Assembly: GCA_028751875.1 (NCBI GenBank)
Contig: CM054138.1
Location: forward strand, 40,987,326 to 41,051,325
Source of the DNA: Rapana venosa
Lineage: Eukaryota > Mollusca > Gastropoda > Neogastropoda > Muricidae
DNA: 64,000 nucleotides
Direction: 5' to 3'
Made by a program: the position numbers and the translations under genes. Below, in pieces: positions 43,563 through 55,016 of the stretch; the first letter of the stretch is position 1; every line of letters begins with the position of its first letter. Under the pieces are notes generated by a model. That model saw only the letters and a program-made list of their open reading frames with translations. It was not told the origin of the DNA and ran no database searches.

Positions 43563-46500
43563 GTGTGTCAGGTCAGAGACTCCCTCTGCTACTGGTAACC
43601 ATGTAACCCAGTACCACCTGCCACATGTGGGGAGTAAACCCAACCAAAAAATCCGACCTGGAGAGGGATGGGCTCCGCCAGGTTTGATTTGCCCAAGATA
43701 CACCAATGACAAAGACAGCCAGAATCTCCATACCGGATCGGTCGTCGCCCGGGTTACCAAGGACCGCGCCTTCTGTTGCTCACAGGACAAAATGTCGAAA
43801 GTATGCTACTGATGTAAAACGCAGCAAAATTCGTGCCAGAAACAACACCATCATTGGCACATGGAATGTACGGACACTAAGAGCTGCAGGCAAAGTGGAA
43901 GAACTGACACATGAGATGTCCAGATATCAATGGCACATCCTTGGGCTCTGCGAAGTCAGGTGGAAAAACATGGGAGAAACAATGACCCAGGAAGACCACA
44001 AATTATACTACAGTGGAAAACAGGATAAACATGAACACGGCGTGGGGTTTCTCGTTCACAAAGACACCGTGAACACCGTCATGAGCTGTCAGCCTGTGTC
44101 CAGCAGACTTATACCATCCGCCTGAGAGCAACCCCCTTTAACATAACTATAGTACAGGCATACGCCCCTACATCAGACTGCACAGATGAAGCCGTAGAAA
44201 GAATTTTATGACCAGCTACAAGAGGTTCTGAATCAAACGCCCAAGAAGACATCCTCGTTGTGCAAGGTGACTGGAACGCCAAGGTAGGAGAAGATGCATG
44301 GAAAGACTGGGAGGGGCGTTTTGTGGGCCACATTGTAATAACCAATCAAATGAAAGAGGCTTGAGACTCCTGGAGTTTGCCAGTAACAACCCACCTCCAG
44401 CTAGTGAATACACTTGCCCACACAAGAAATCCAGAAAATGGACATGGCATAGCCCAAATGGAGAACACCACAACCAAATAGATTACATCATGGTGAAAAA
44501 GACGGTTTTCAGTCTAGCGTTAACATCGCACAGACACGAAGTTTTTCCAGGAGCAGACATAGGGAGTGATCATGATCTTGTGATGATGCTTTCCGACTAC
44601 GTCTAAGAGAAAATCCACAAGCGGAACAACATCAGGATCAAATTTGACCTCGAGAAGCTGAAGGACCCAGAGGTATTAGAAATTTTTCAAGCAAGGATAG
44701 GTGGAAAGTTTGCAGCACTCACTGTGATAGACTCAGACATAGATACACTGACGAATAGTTTCAATACAGCGGTGACTGAAACAGTAAACGAGCTTCTTGG
44801 CAAACGCCGACCAGTCAAAAAACCATGGGTCACACCTAACATCCTACAACTATGCGACAAGCGTAGAGAGTTGAAGAAAAAGAAAAATGAAACAAAAGAA
44901 AGAGCAGAACAATATAGGGCAGTCAACAAAAAGAATCAGGAAGTCCATGACGGAGGCAAAAGAGAAATGATCGGTGAACAGTGCCAAGACATTGAAGAGA
45001 ACGTCAAGAAAAACAATAGCAAGAAAGCATATCAGCTGGTGAAAGACCTGACTAGCACAAAACAGGGAAAAGGTTTAACAATCCAAGACAAAAATGGGAA
45101 GTGTCTCACTGACTGACCAGGATATTCTGAACGATGGACAGAATACTGCTCCGACCTGTATAACTATAGAACCGCAGGAGACCCAGAAGTCCTTAATGTA
45201 CCCGAAAGCAAAGACACAGACAGTCACCCTATCCTCCGAGAAGAAGTGGAAACAGCAGTCAGATCGCTGAAAAAGGGAAGTCAGCAGGGGCTGACAACAA
45301 TCCAGCTGAGTTGGTCCAAGCTGGAGGGGAAGCCATGATCAGCGCCCTACTAAGAATCTGCAACAAGATGGGAGACAGGAAAATGGCCAACACCATGGAC
45401 ACAGTCACTCATCATCACCCTCCCCAAGAAAGGAAATCTACAACAATGCCATAATTACCGCACAATCAGCCTCATATGTCACCCAAGCAAGGTCATGCTG
45501 CAGATAATAATTGAATAGACTGAAGCCACAAGCAGAGACCATCATTGCTGAGGAACAAGCAGGTTTCAGAGCAGGGCGCAGCACAACAGAACATATATTC
45601 AACCTCAGAGATACTATGATAGCGAGTACCTTCAACATCAACAAGAGCCAAAGCGGCCACGTACGTTCGCTGATTTTACGAAGGCATTTGACATGTGAGG
45701 CATGCAGCTCATTGTGGCAAACCATGAATTTGTTAACAGCACCATGACAAACCCTGGATCAACAGTCCACAAACAGCTGTAACATCGAGGCCACCATTCA
45801 GTGAATCTCAACAACAACTGGAGAATGGTTTCGAACAACAGTTGGGTAAAGGCAATTGCCTGACCTACTCTCACGCGACACACGTTTTTCAACATCTTCC
45901 TTGAGAAGAATCATGCAGAAGGGCACTGAACATCATGAAGGATCAGTCAGCATTGGTGTGCGGGGAACGATCACGGAGAAGCCCGCTCTGTACGTCAGTG
46001 ATCATTGAATGGAATAGCTGGATCAGAAAAAGGAGCATGCCAGCCTAACAGAACACTTGGATAAGGCCGACCAAAACAAACGGCATGGAAATCAGTGCAG
46101 AGAAGACCAAACTGAATGACTAATAACAAAAACGGCAATAGCACTTGATATCAGGGGTTAAATAGACCATGACGCTTGAAACAGTTTCAAAGCTTCAAAG
46201 AACCTTGGAGCCATTTGTTAATCAGACCAGGGATCCAAGCCATAAAGTAGAATCAGGACTGCAACAGACAATAACAGCTTTGTCAAAAACAAACACCATC
46301 AGGAGATATAAGAATAACTCACTTATCTCCAAGATCAGACTAATGCGACTCCCTTGACATTATTCCATAATTCAGTAGCCTGAGTGAAACATGACCCTGA
46401 CTGCAAGATTTGAGGAGAGAAGAGTACAGCAGTATGGAGATAGATTCATATTCGAACTCCTTGGCATCTCCTACAAAAGACCACATAAGCAACGAAAGCG

Positions 46501-46835
46501 TGCATAACAGAACCAGCTAAACCTTTGACCCTATTAGAACCTTCCTCACGATCGTGAAAAAGCGGTAAACAAAAATTGCGATATGGGCATGTCACAAGAT
46601 CCCAAGATACAAGACAGTTTTGCAAGGCCGACCAAGGAGGAAGAAGAATGAGGCAACAAGGATAGCAGGGAGGAAAACATCAGCCGAATGTGACCGCCAA
46701 TAACGCAACAAAACCCTTGAAGAAAGGCAGAACATATAGAGGAATGGAGTAAACTGATAGTTGAGTTCTTTGATGGTGCCCCCACGGTACGTCCATGACA
46801 ACCGTGTGCACCGCTAGCAAAGAGTAGATAGATAG
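43563..46835 (+). mobile_element. RTE-like LINE, degenerate
   Basis: The endonuclease frame from about 43850 reads IGTWNVRTLRAAGKVEELTH, LGLCEVRWKNMGE and HEHGVGFLVHKDTVNTVM. It is followed by NERGLRLLEFASNN, WTWHSPNGEHHNQIDYIMVK and GSDHDLVMM. The RT part gives PKKGNLQQCHNYRTISLI near 45430 and EEQAGFRAGRSTTEHIFNLR near 45550. This is the series I know from RTE elements whose endonuclease is often mis-annotated as craniofacial development protein 2. The 3' end is (GATA)n at 46825-46835. There are many stops and frameshifts. It starts immediately after the (ATT)n tail of the previous LINE. Confidence 0.8.
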
Positions 46836-48050
46836 ATAGACATATTATTATAATGCTAACACTTACTCTACAAGTGTATAAAGCTGCGACACAATCTTCA
46901 GAGATAACAAAATGTCTTGAACACAATCTTCAGAATGACAATGCTGTACACACTATCATCACATATGAAAATGCTAAGAACACTTCAACAGAGTGATATA
47001 CAGCTGAACACTTCTATCAGAAGTTACACATGCAGAACCACTATCTTCAGAGTGGACATCTGCAGAACACTTCATCAGATTGACAATGCTGAAACACTTC
47101 ATCAGAGTGACAATGCTGAAACACTTCTTCAAGAGTAATATATGCGAACACTTCGAATCAGAGTGACCAAGCTGAACACATCTTCATAGTGACAAGCAGA
47201 ACACCCTTACTTCAGAGTGACAATGCTGAACACTTCTTCAGAGGGATAATGTCTGAACAGCTTTCTTCAGAGTGAGCAATTCTGAACACTTCTTCAAGTG
47301 ACAATGCTGAACACTTCTCAGAAGAATAAAGCTTTTAACACTTCAAGTGACAATGCTGGAACACATCTTCAAATGATAAATTATGAACACTTCTTCAGTA
47401 GACAATGTCCTGAAACACTTCTCAGAGTGACAAAAAAAATGCTGAACACTTTCTTCAAAGTGACAATGCTTGAAAACAACATACTTCAGAGATGACAATG
47501 CGAACCACATCTCAGGAGAGTACAATGCAGAACAACTTCTTCATAAGAGATAAATGCTAGAACACTTCTTCAGAGAGACAATGCTGAGAACACTATCATT
47601 CAGAGTGGACATCAATGCAGAACACTTTCTTCGAGAGTGATAATGCTGAATCACATTCTTCAAGAGTGATACTGCTGAACACTTCATCAGATTGACAATG
47701 GTTGAACACTTCTTCAAGTTATAATGCTGAAACACTTCTACAGAGTGGACAATGTCTGTAAACACTTTCTTCAAGTGAATAATGCTGACCCACTTCTTCA
47801 AGTGACAAAGCTGAACACTTCAGATGCCTATACTAACCATTTATTCAGGTGATACTGCTGAACACTTCTCAGTGTGACAATGCGATCACTTTCTTCAGAG
47901 TGACAATGCTGACAACATATCTCAAGAGTGACAATGCTGAACACTTCAGAGTGTCAATACTAACCATTTATTCAGAGTGATAATGCTATGAACACTTCTT
48001 CAGAGTGACAATGCTATGACCACTTCTTCAGTGATAATGCCCTACTGCGT
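46836..48050 (-). repeat. 26-bp minisatellite, segment right of the LINEs
   Basis: About 45 very noisy units of gaacacttcttcagagtgac aatgct. Single-base insertions and losses in almost every unit look more like sequencing noise than ordinary divergence. It leads into exon d at 48083. Confidence 0.9.
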
Positions 48051-48082
48051 TACTGTTTGATGTCATCCTGTATTTCACTCAC

Positions 48083-48210
48083 CTTTCTCTTTGTGCCTTT
48101 GATTTTCTCTTTGGGCATTCTGTGAACTTGCCCAGCGAGGCTGTGGCTCTGTGCATAACGGCTAGGGCAGTCTCCAGGTAATAATGATGATGATTATGAT
48201 GATGATGATG

Positions 48211-48255
<45 letters not shown>

Positions 48256-49772
48256 TATGGGATTTATATAGGGCTGAATCTTGTAAAGTAAACAAATCAA
48301 AGGGCTTGCATTCAAATCATTCACACGCATGCAGCCCTCCACAAATATCAAGGTAAACAAATATCAAATTTATACACACTTAGGTTGGGGGGATGGGGAG
48401 GGGGAGGTGAAGGTAGCTATTGAAAAGTAGGAACAGATAACAGGGGAAGATCTCAAGTAGAGTATAAGTGCGTTTTGAGGCTAGATTTGAAAGCATCAAA
48501 TGAAGGCTTTTGGCGAAGTGGAAGAGGGAGGTCCTTCCATGTGGAGGGACTGGAAACAGAGAAATAGCCACGGCCAACAGTGGTTTGTTTAAATCTGGGT
48601 GTTCGAAAGCACAACATATAATCTACAGCTGAACGAAGGGAACGGGACGGAGTGTACAGGTGAAGACAGTTACAGAGATAAGAGGGTGCAGATTTGTGGA
48701 GACATTTGAAACAAAGGGTATTAATCTTATACTTTATTCTTTGTGAGACAGGCAACCAGTGAAAAGATTGCAAAAGAGGAGTGATGTGTTCAGATTTTTT
48801 CTTTCTAAGGATTAGTCGAGCTGCAGAGTTCTGTATGCGTTGAAGGGAGTGGATGGATGATGCCGGCAAACCAGCCAAGAGAGAATTACAGTAGTCCAGA
48901 CGAGAAAGAATGAGAGATGTGACAAGTTTGGATGTTGCGTTAATAGACAGATACTTGCGAATTGTACTTATGCATCCTAATTGATAGTAGCAAGACTGGC
49001 AGGTCTGGGTGACGAATTTTTTCATAGAGAGTGTGTAGTCAAGAACCACACCTTGATATTTCACAGAGCTGGACAAAGGAACTGACGTTTTGCTGCATTC
49101 CACTGAAGTCGTTGTGATGGAGGAAAATTTATCGGTATTTAGCTGTAACTTATTTTGAGTCATCCTGTTTTTAATGTCTAGAAGGCAGTGGGGCATATTT
49201 GTCAGGCGGAAAGGCAGGTTTTCAAGGGTACTGCTACATTGAAGCTGAGTGTCATTGGCATAGAAATGATGATCAATATGATGGTGGTTTATTATGTGTG
49301 AGAGTGGAGCAGTGTAGAGAGTGAAGAGAACAGGACCCAGAACTGATCCTTGTGGGTCTCCACATTCCAGTTTGACATGTTTTGATTGATCTTTGCTGAC
49401 AAATAACTTTCTGGTATCGGTTTGTGAGGTATGAACTAAACCAGGTAAAGCAGTGCCATTAATACCAAACATGTTTTGGAGGCGAGAAAGAATTGAGTGA
49501 TCTATAGTGTTAAAGGTAGCAGATTGGTCAAGAAGAGTGAGAAGGGAGATTTTCCCTGCATCAGCAGCGAGTAGAAGGGTATCTAAAGTGTGGACTAGGG
49601 TGGTTTCGGTGCTGTGGTTGGCGTGATAGGCAGAACGAAAAGGGGGAAGTAGATTATTGGAATGAAGGTGGTTGTTGAGTTGTTTTAGAACAACTGTTTC
49701 AAGTACTTTGGAGATGAAAAGTAAGTTAGTGACAGGTGCTGTTTGGATGGATTTGCCGTTGGTGTCAGACCC
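48083..49772 (-). pseudogene. RRS1: RRS1 exon d split by a LINE insertion
   Basis: The 3' part of the exon is 48083-48179 and the 5' part 49733-49772. Between them lies a 1553-base LINE flanked by caggt (48175-48179 and 49733-49737), a likely target-site duplication. On the minus strand the pieces encode VPGVGLTPT..PSKQHL, then LETALAVMHRATASLGKFTE and CPKRKSKAQRE (frame shifted near the PKEK segment). The donor AAAG|gtgagt and acceptor cacttgcag remain. The same site is empty in the paralogs at 15526, 37420 and 58767, so the insertion is specific to this copy. Confidence 0.85.
48180..49732 (-). mobile_element. CR1/L2-like LINE, 5'-truncated, long open RT frame
   Basis: The minus-strand frame is open from the 5' edge at 49732 to 48453 (about 426 codons). 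It has VLETVVLKQLNNHL, HANHSTETTLVHTLDTLL, TFNTIDHSIL, GDPQGSVLGPVLFTLYTAP, FYANDTQLQ, RLDYCNSLLAGLP, IQNSAARLI and HWLPVSQRIKYKINTLCF. This is the RT palm, thumb and C-terminal series of the CR1/L2 group. Both catalytic Asp sites are Asn: TFNTI instead of (A)FDTI at about 49510, and YAND instead of YADD at about 49255. So it is not a competent RT although the frame is open. The 3' UTR ends ttgtttactttacaagattc agccctatataaatcc and (ATT)n at 48195-48253. Confidence 0.9.
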
Positions 49773-50020
49773 ACCCCAGGCACTGCAAGTGATGACAGCA
49801 CACAGTTAGTCATCATGAGCACACTGGTCTCATTTGGTTATGGCAAATGCGTATGCATTCGGTCCATTATTTTTTCTAGTTGACTTTTATTACGAGTCCT
49901 TAAAGTGGCTGGATGCTCTTCTGTAAAGGAAAAAGTTTTTAGTACACTACATGTATTTGAAGTGGTACACTGCTCTCATCTTTCTCTGCGTAGGTGAAGG
50001 TATACATTTGTTTCTCCCTT
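49773..50020 (-). other. RRS1 intron c-d piece
   Basis: Continues upstream of the split exon d and matches 37533-37690 and 58916-59120 (gatgacagcacacagttagt, ttatggcaaatgcgtatgca). Non-coding. Confidence 0.7.
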
Positions 50021-50213
50021 GATATTTTGTTGTTTAAAATCTCACCATTGGTGAACCTCGGAGCTTAGGCTGCATACTTCTGCATAACCCACCTTGCTCT
50101 TGTGACAAAGTGCTAAGTAGATTACCTCCCATGCGATCAGAGTGACGTGTTACTATTTTGGGACACACCTGCAAATTGTGCCGCCCTCTGTTTCCTTAGG
50201 TGGTGGTTGAAAA
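50021..50213 (+). repeat. 193-base segment shared with 38521-38716
   Basis: Near-identical partner of 38521-38716. It links the middle cassette and this scrambled cassette, which share it to the exclusion of both long arms. Confidence 0.8.
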
Positions 50214-51040
50214 CTACTTGTTGCATATACATTGCCCTTGCTGTAAAATAAAAGATTTTCTACAACCTCTTTGTTAGTAGCCACAATACTGTGCTGACAT
50301 TAATGAGAAGTTTTTCAGAATTGTGGCAAATCAAATATCTACATCTTGTTACTCATTTCAATCATCAACCTACGTTTTTGACTTCACCTATTTTTGCTGC
50401 AATACATAATTCTTTAACAGAATCAGCAAATAATAATTATGTATACATACACACACATAAATATATATATATATATTTCTCAATTACAGTTCTCTGGTTC
50501 ACCCATGGTAACACTTTGCAAGTCCAGCCACTTTTGCCCACCATAAGTGGATGTTGGCTCCCTTACCTGTGATTCCTTGTCCCACAGCATTCTATTTTTT
50601 TATGGTATTGAATGCCCTTCATTTGGGCAAACTGCTCCTACTTGGTGAGCTGCTTGGGAACCTGCAGCAGAGAAGAAAACACAGTCATGCTGTTACACTC
50701 TTCTAGTCTCTGACAAAGATTTACTATCATGTCACACATGAAAGACTTAGCAATGCAAGTTTATCAATAGAAAGAGAAACCAAAACTGCAACTTAGGACA
50801 TGTTTAGTTCTTGTGTTAGGACTGGTGAGGAATCAAATCAGCTCACCAACAGCCCTGACAATACAGAATCAGAGGAAGAAGCAATTGTACCTAAAGAACA
50901 GGGATTGGCAGATCACAGCTCCTCCAAACCTTGTTGTTCTATCAGTCATCTCTTGACCATAGTAGAAGACCAAATGGTATGTGCAAATCACATCTATACC
51001 ATTCTCTACAGATGTGGCCTGAAGACTGTTCTTTTAAAAA
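50214..51040. other. Mixed non-coding region
   Basis: No gene is recognised. Around 50450-50570 a (CA)n(TA)n run followed by ctctggttcacccatggtaa and cttttgcccaccataagtgg resembles 63715-63860 and the segment just 5' of SINE family 2 at 57045-57110, so it is probably part of a dispersed element. The open frame starting at 50800 has no recognisable domain and runs into reversed RRS1 intron and exon e sequence. Confidence 0.45.
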
Positions 51041-51049
51041 AGTTTCTAC

Positions 51050-51111
51050 TGGACTCCAGCACTTGCTTCATCACTTTCCTTCTCCTCCCCTCCAATGTCG
51101 TTGCTGTCAAA
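51050..51111 (-). pseudogene. RRS1: RRS1 exon e fragment
   Basis: On the minus strand it starts after tttgcttttag with TTTGACAGCAACGACATTGG (FDSNDIG) and continues EEKES.., but a KAKRQKK-type segment is shortened and the similarity ends near the LDS codons. It lies at the start of a 0.7-kb segment (51050-51780) matching the reverse of 18300-19400. In minus-strand order it precedes exon d at 49772, the reverse of the normal order, so the cassette is scrambled. Confidence 0.7.
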
Positions 51112-51780
51112 CTAAAAGCAAACAAACAAGGAGGTGGTTACAACAAGCAGCCCTACCAAGAACAATCTCACAGTGAATTTTCTTCTCGTGTCACGTTGAG
51201 CATTTGGTCAGTGGTGGTTAGATGGTGCACCTGTGTGGTTTCTACAAACACATTCACTATTATATGATTTGATGCCCGTTTTTGCACAACAATCTGATAT
51301 CGATCTTTTAGTGCTGAAATGTTAAAATCACATACATGATCAGTGTTGATTCTAGGATTTCATAAAAAGGGGCCCAAGGGCCTCCCCCCCCCCAAGGGGG
51401 ACAAGTATATTTGTTTATAGTACCCTCTGTACTCCTAGTTTCTGCTATTTTTCAGGGAAGAGAAACAAAACAAAACAGGCAGATACGTAAGCAGACAGGA
51501 TTAAACTAATGCACCTTAAGTGTAGCATTTAATCTGTAGTAAGCACTCATGACACAGGAGAGAGAGAGGGTTGGGGTGGAGGGGAGAAGGGAAAGATAGG
51601 AGGAGAGAGAGGGGAGGGAGAGAGAGGTCAAAGTCAGATTTCTATTTCCACAGAGTTGAAGAAATACATTTAGATCTAAATGAGAAGAGAGGTGAAACCA
51701 AATATCTAAGTCTTTTTCCCCCAGATGGTACACTGAGAGAGAGAACTCTCTGAACTCTGAACTCTGAATGTTTAATTGTA
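51112..51780 (-). repeat. Third copy of the intron d-e / exon e junction region
   Basis: Matches 55151-55760 directly and 18800-19320 in reverse: ggtggttagatggtgcacct, atcgatcttttagtgctgaa, the poly-C/AAGGGG run at 51385-51400, the gcaccttaagtgtagca block and a short (GA)n tract. Divergence is about 5-10 percent from 54874-55760. The tail at 51760-51780 leaves the homology. Confidence 0.75.
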
Positions 51781-52119
51781 CTTCGGCCTTGGGCCACAAT
51801 ACAGGTAAAGGGGACAAAAGGGAACAAACTGAAATATGTAAATCAATAGTTTTCTGTATACTGTCTAGTGATGCACACATTCTTCAAACACATAGCACAC
51901 GACTGAGAGCATCGTCCTTATCATAATCCTAAACACATGATGTCACCGTTATCAGTAATTACATTCAATACAATCATCGTTATTAACTTCATCATCTTCA
52001 TCTGTATCCTTGTTTGGTATATGTTATCAATTCCGAAAGTGACATCTTGATCATATTTTTAGTTTACATCTATTTAAGCATGGCACTTTCCATCATTACT
52101 TGTTTAGCAATTCAATATT

Positions 52120-52345
52120 GCACACACACACATTCATGAGCTCTCGCACACGCGCACGCCACATACACACATGCACTCACCCACGCAGGTTGCGCGCATA
52201 CACACACATACACACGGGACTTTACTCACAGGCACACCTGACACACACAAACACACACAACACACACACACATACTCACACCCTCAGCATTTCAGAAGCA
52301 TGTACTTAACTCCCACACACACAACACACAAAAAAAAACCACCAT
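52120..52345 (+). repeat. CA-rich microsatellite cluster
   Basis: Interrupted (CA)n with CATA and CACG variants over about 220 bases. Simple repeat; the Thr/His-rich frames are artefacts. Confidence 0.9.
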
Positions 52346-52501
52346 CTATCTAAGTTAAGTGTTCAAAGCCATCAGAAGGATATCAAACTCCAATCAAGTT
52401 TCTTTTCTCCTGTTCACTGCATGGAAATGAACCTGGAGACACTGTGCATATGTTTACTATTAGTCATTTGTAAATAACACATGAATTGGGGGTTTTTTGC
52501 T

Positions 52502-52689
52502 CCCCCCCCCCCCCCCCCCCCCCCAGAAACTTTGTTCTTAAATCAAAATATGTGGGACAATTACAACAAGAAAATGCTCTTCGTCTTCCCATTGCTGACC
52601 TGCAAAAGGGGAATGATTTCTTCTGCGGAATATTACTAAATCGGTGCACATTTGCATTGATAGGCAGAACATTAAAATCTGACTTGTGA
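52502..52689 (+). other. Poly-C tract followed by a short open frame
   Basis: A 23-base C run ends in ccag at 52527, and the following frame reads NFVLKSKYVGQLQQENALRL, PIADLQKGNDFFCGILLNRC and ends LKSDL at a TGA. The poly-C/AG edge looks like a splice acceptor and the codon content is protein-like, but I do not recognise the sequence and there is no second exon. It could equally be transposon-derived. Confidence 0.25.
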
Positions 52690-52744
52690 AATGGCAACTC
52701 TGAAACAGTAGGTTTCCATGTCAGTCACATATTTTTCCTTTTCA

Positions 52745-53575
52745 AAAATTATTTTAAAGGATCTATAATTACTATACCATCACGGTCTCAATAGTGCCAG
52801 ACCCCCTTTGGATGTACTGATCAACAAGTCTCTCTTCAATAACTTAAAAACACTTTGCCCTTCCGACACTTGCGCAACCAAAAAACTAAACCCTGTCTCG
52901 CATATTATTTCCCTAAATTTTTGATACCCAACAATCTTACCAATTTATCAATTCCAACAGCATCTGATAAGCTTGTGGGAATCTTCATTATTCATTTGTA
53001 AACAACTAAACCAATACCTAAAGACAGAATACTAGAATTAACATACAAGATATCTTCCTAAATCACCATAAACCATTTTTTTGGATTCTCACTGAAAACA
53101 CCTAAAAATCTTTGCAAGCCATAGTAAAAGCTTTTCTAAATATCTAATTTTGTTAAACCCCAAAATTTCAAAGATACAGCAGAATTGTTTAACTTTAACA
53201 TCAAAAACTTAAAAAATTTTGGTGGTCATTCTTTATATTTTGAAAAGCCACTATTCATTGAACAACTGCTTCTACCTTTAGTGCCAACCGTTCGGTACCT
53301 CTTTTCATGCTAATCATTGTAGTGAAATGGAATCCTAAATAGCAATAACTATTAACAACATCTAGTTTCTTACCATTGAAAAACCACTTCTCATGACGTC
53401 CTAAATACCCCCCTTTTCTGAATACCATAATTTTTGTTTTCTCAGTGTTCACATTTAATTTCATGACATTGCAACAGTTATGTAGGATGTTTAATTGGTT
53501 TTGTAAGCCATGCACTGAAGTAGAAAGCAAAGCCACATCATCTGCAAAGAGAGATAGGGTAAAAGCCAGTCAAGC
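52745..53575 (-). mobile_element. Non-LTR retrotransposon RT fragment
   Basis: On the minus strand TLSLFADDVALLSTSVHGLQ carries an intact FADD motif C (about 53555-53569). It is followed by LNVNTEKTKIMVFRKGGYLG, WFFNGKKLDVVNSYCYLGF, and, after frameshifts, FRKAFTMACKDF and a GRYPL-like segment near 53040. The upstream RT palm (motif A) is missing because a fold-back element abuts the FADD codons. Similar to, but distinct from, the RT at 26690-28672. Degenerate in its C-terminal half. Confidence 0.7.
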
Positions 53576-53710
53576 TCAACCACTTACTGTTTATCCAAAA
53601 CCAGGCAACTTTTGGTCCGATTCGGCTTCGCCTCATCGAACCAAAAACTTGCATAGTTTTATATAAAAACTAAGCAGTTTACCTTGACTCGGCTTTTACC
53701 CTATCTCTCT
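53546..53710. mobile_element. 165-bp fold-back MITE
   Basis: The ends are near-perfect inverted repeats of about 27 bases: agagagatagggtaaaagcc plus agtcaag on the left, and its complement plus one base on the right (cttgactcggcttttaccct, atctctct). Inside, ttttggtccgat and atcgaaccaaaa form a second inverted pair around ggcttcgcc, so the whole unit can fold into one hairpin. No coding capacity. Its left end overlaps the last codons before the FADD motif of the LINE. Confidence 0.75.
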
Positions 53711-54373
53711 ACTAAAACTGAAAGTAATACTAATTTATTTTTGACTTAGCATATGACCTCACACAAAATGCCACACCTTCAGGACACCTCTAAAAAATTG
53801 GAGACTAGAGGGGATACTGGTACACCCGAAAAAAAGAGTTGAAGAGGGAGAAAGAAATGGGGTAGGGACACACACCTCGCCTGCTGCTTGAATGACACAC
53901 AGCACGCGGGACCTCAACACCGATAAGAGCGCCAATCCCCTTTGACAACTGAATAACGGAGATTTCAATAGGTAGCGCTAGGGTGTCTCCCGCCCCCATA
54001 AGACATATCTAGACATGTTACTTACCTTTCCCATCACAAGACTAGATAGAATCGCTGATTAGTAACAGTGACGACTTTTTCCCTTTCAGAACTCTATGTT
54101 GTTAGCAACGGAGCCCTAGCTGTCTTGTCATTTGGCAGTGTGAAGCAGTGCAGTGAAGACGTTCGAGCTTTTCATTAAAAAAAGTGTTTGAATTTATCTT
54201 ACCTGTACCTTGCTTAGTTTGTTAGGTAATGTCAGATATTTCGTCAGAATCAGAACAACCTCTCACCCTACCTAAAACACAGGATCTGCGAGCTTCTCAA
54301 TGAAGATTATGCATAACTGCTCAGGTGCTGTGCCACTAACGAAAATGATGTGGGTTTTAAAAATAGAAACGTT
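53711..54373. other. Stretch before the gap, no gene recognised
   Basis: No exon is assigned. A short frame at 54232 (MSDISSESEQPLTLPK, ending at TGA) looks like a protein start but stops after 24 codons. The sequence does not resemble the expected RRS1 exon f side of the right arm, so the join across the gap may be arbitrary. Confidence 0.35.
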
Positions 54374-54873
54374 NNNNNNNNNNNNNNNNNNNNNNNNNNN
54401 NNNNNNNNNNNNNNNNNNNNNNNNNNNNNNNNNNNNNNNNNNNNNNNNNNNNNNNNNNNNNNNNNNNNNNNNNNNNNNNNNNNNNNNNNNNNNNNNNNNN
54501 NNNNNNNNNNNNNNNNNNNNNNNNNNNNNNNNNNNNNNNNNNNNNNNNNNNNNNNNNNNNNNNNNNNNNNNNNNNNNNNNNNNNNNNNNNNNNNNNNNNN
54601 NNNNNNNNNNNNNNNNNNNNNNNNNNNNNNNNNNNNNNNNNNNNNNNNNNNNNNNNNNNNNNNNNNNNNNNNNNNNNNNNNNNNNNNNNNNNNNNNNNNN
54701 NNNNNNNNNNNNNNNNNNNNNNNNNNNNNNNNNNNNNNNNNNNNNNNNNNNNNNNNNNNNNNNNNNNNNNNNNNNNNNNNNNNNNNNNNNNNNNNNNNNN
54801 NNNNNNNNNNNNNNNNNNNNNNNNNNNNNNNNNNNNNNNNNNNNNNNNNNNNNNNNNNNNNNNNNNNNNNNNN
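54374..54873. other. Assembly gap, 500 N
   Basis: Exactly 500 N, probably a placeholder length. The first known base after it lies inside unit 1 of the 57-bp array on the minus strand, so the gap removes the array, the 39-bp array and exon f expected there. Any reading frame crossing it is meaningless. Confidence 0.99.
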
Positions 54874-55016
54874 CAGGAATCTGCAGCTCTAGCCTCTTCC
54901 CTTCCCTTTCTTTTTCAAGTCATTTGATAATAAATGAAAAAAACAAACACCCCCACAACCTCCACACCACTAAGGCTTCAGACAGACACTGAGCACCAGG
55001 GCGGAGCAGCACTCAC

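Noticed and set aside
48079..48360. A poly-Tyr/poly-His frame on the minus strand.
   Set aside because: It is the (ATT)/(ATC) microsatellite tail of the inserted LINE joined by chance to part of RRS1 exon d.
54300..54992. A 230-codon frame spanning the N gap.
   Set aside because: Most residues are unknown (N), and the two sides belong to different sequence contexts.
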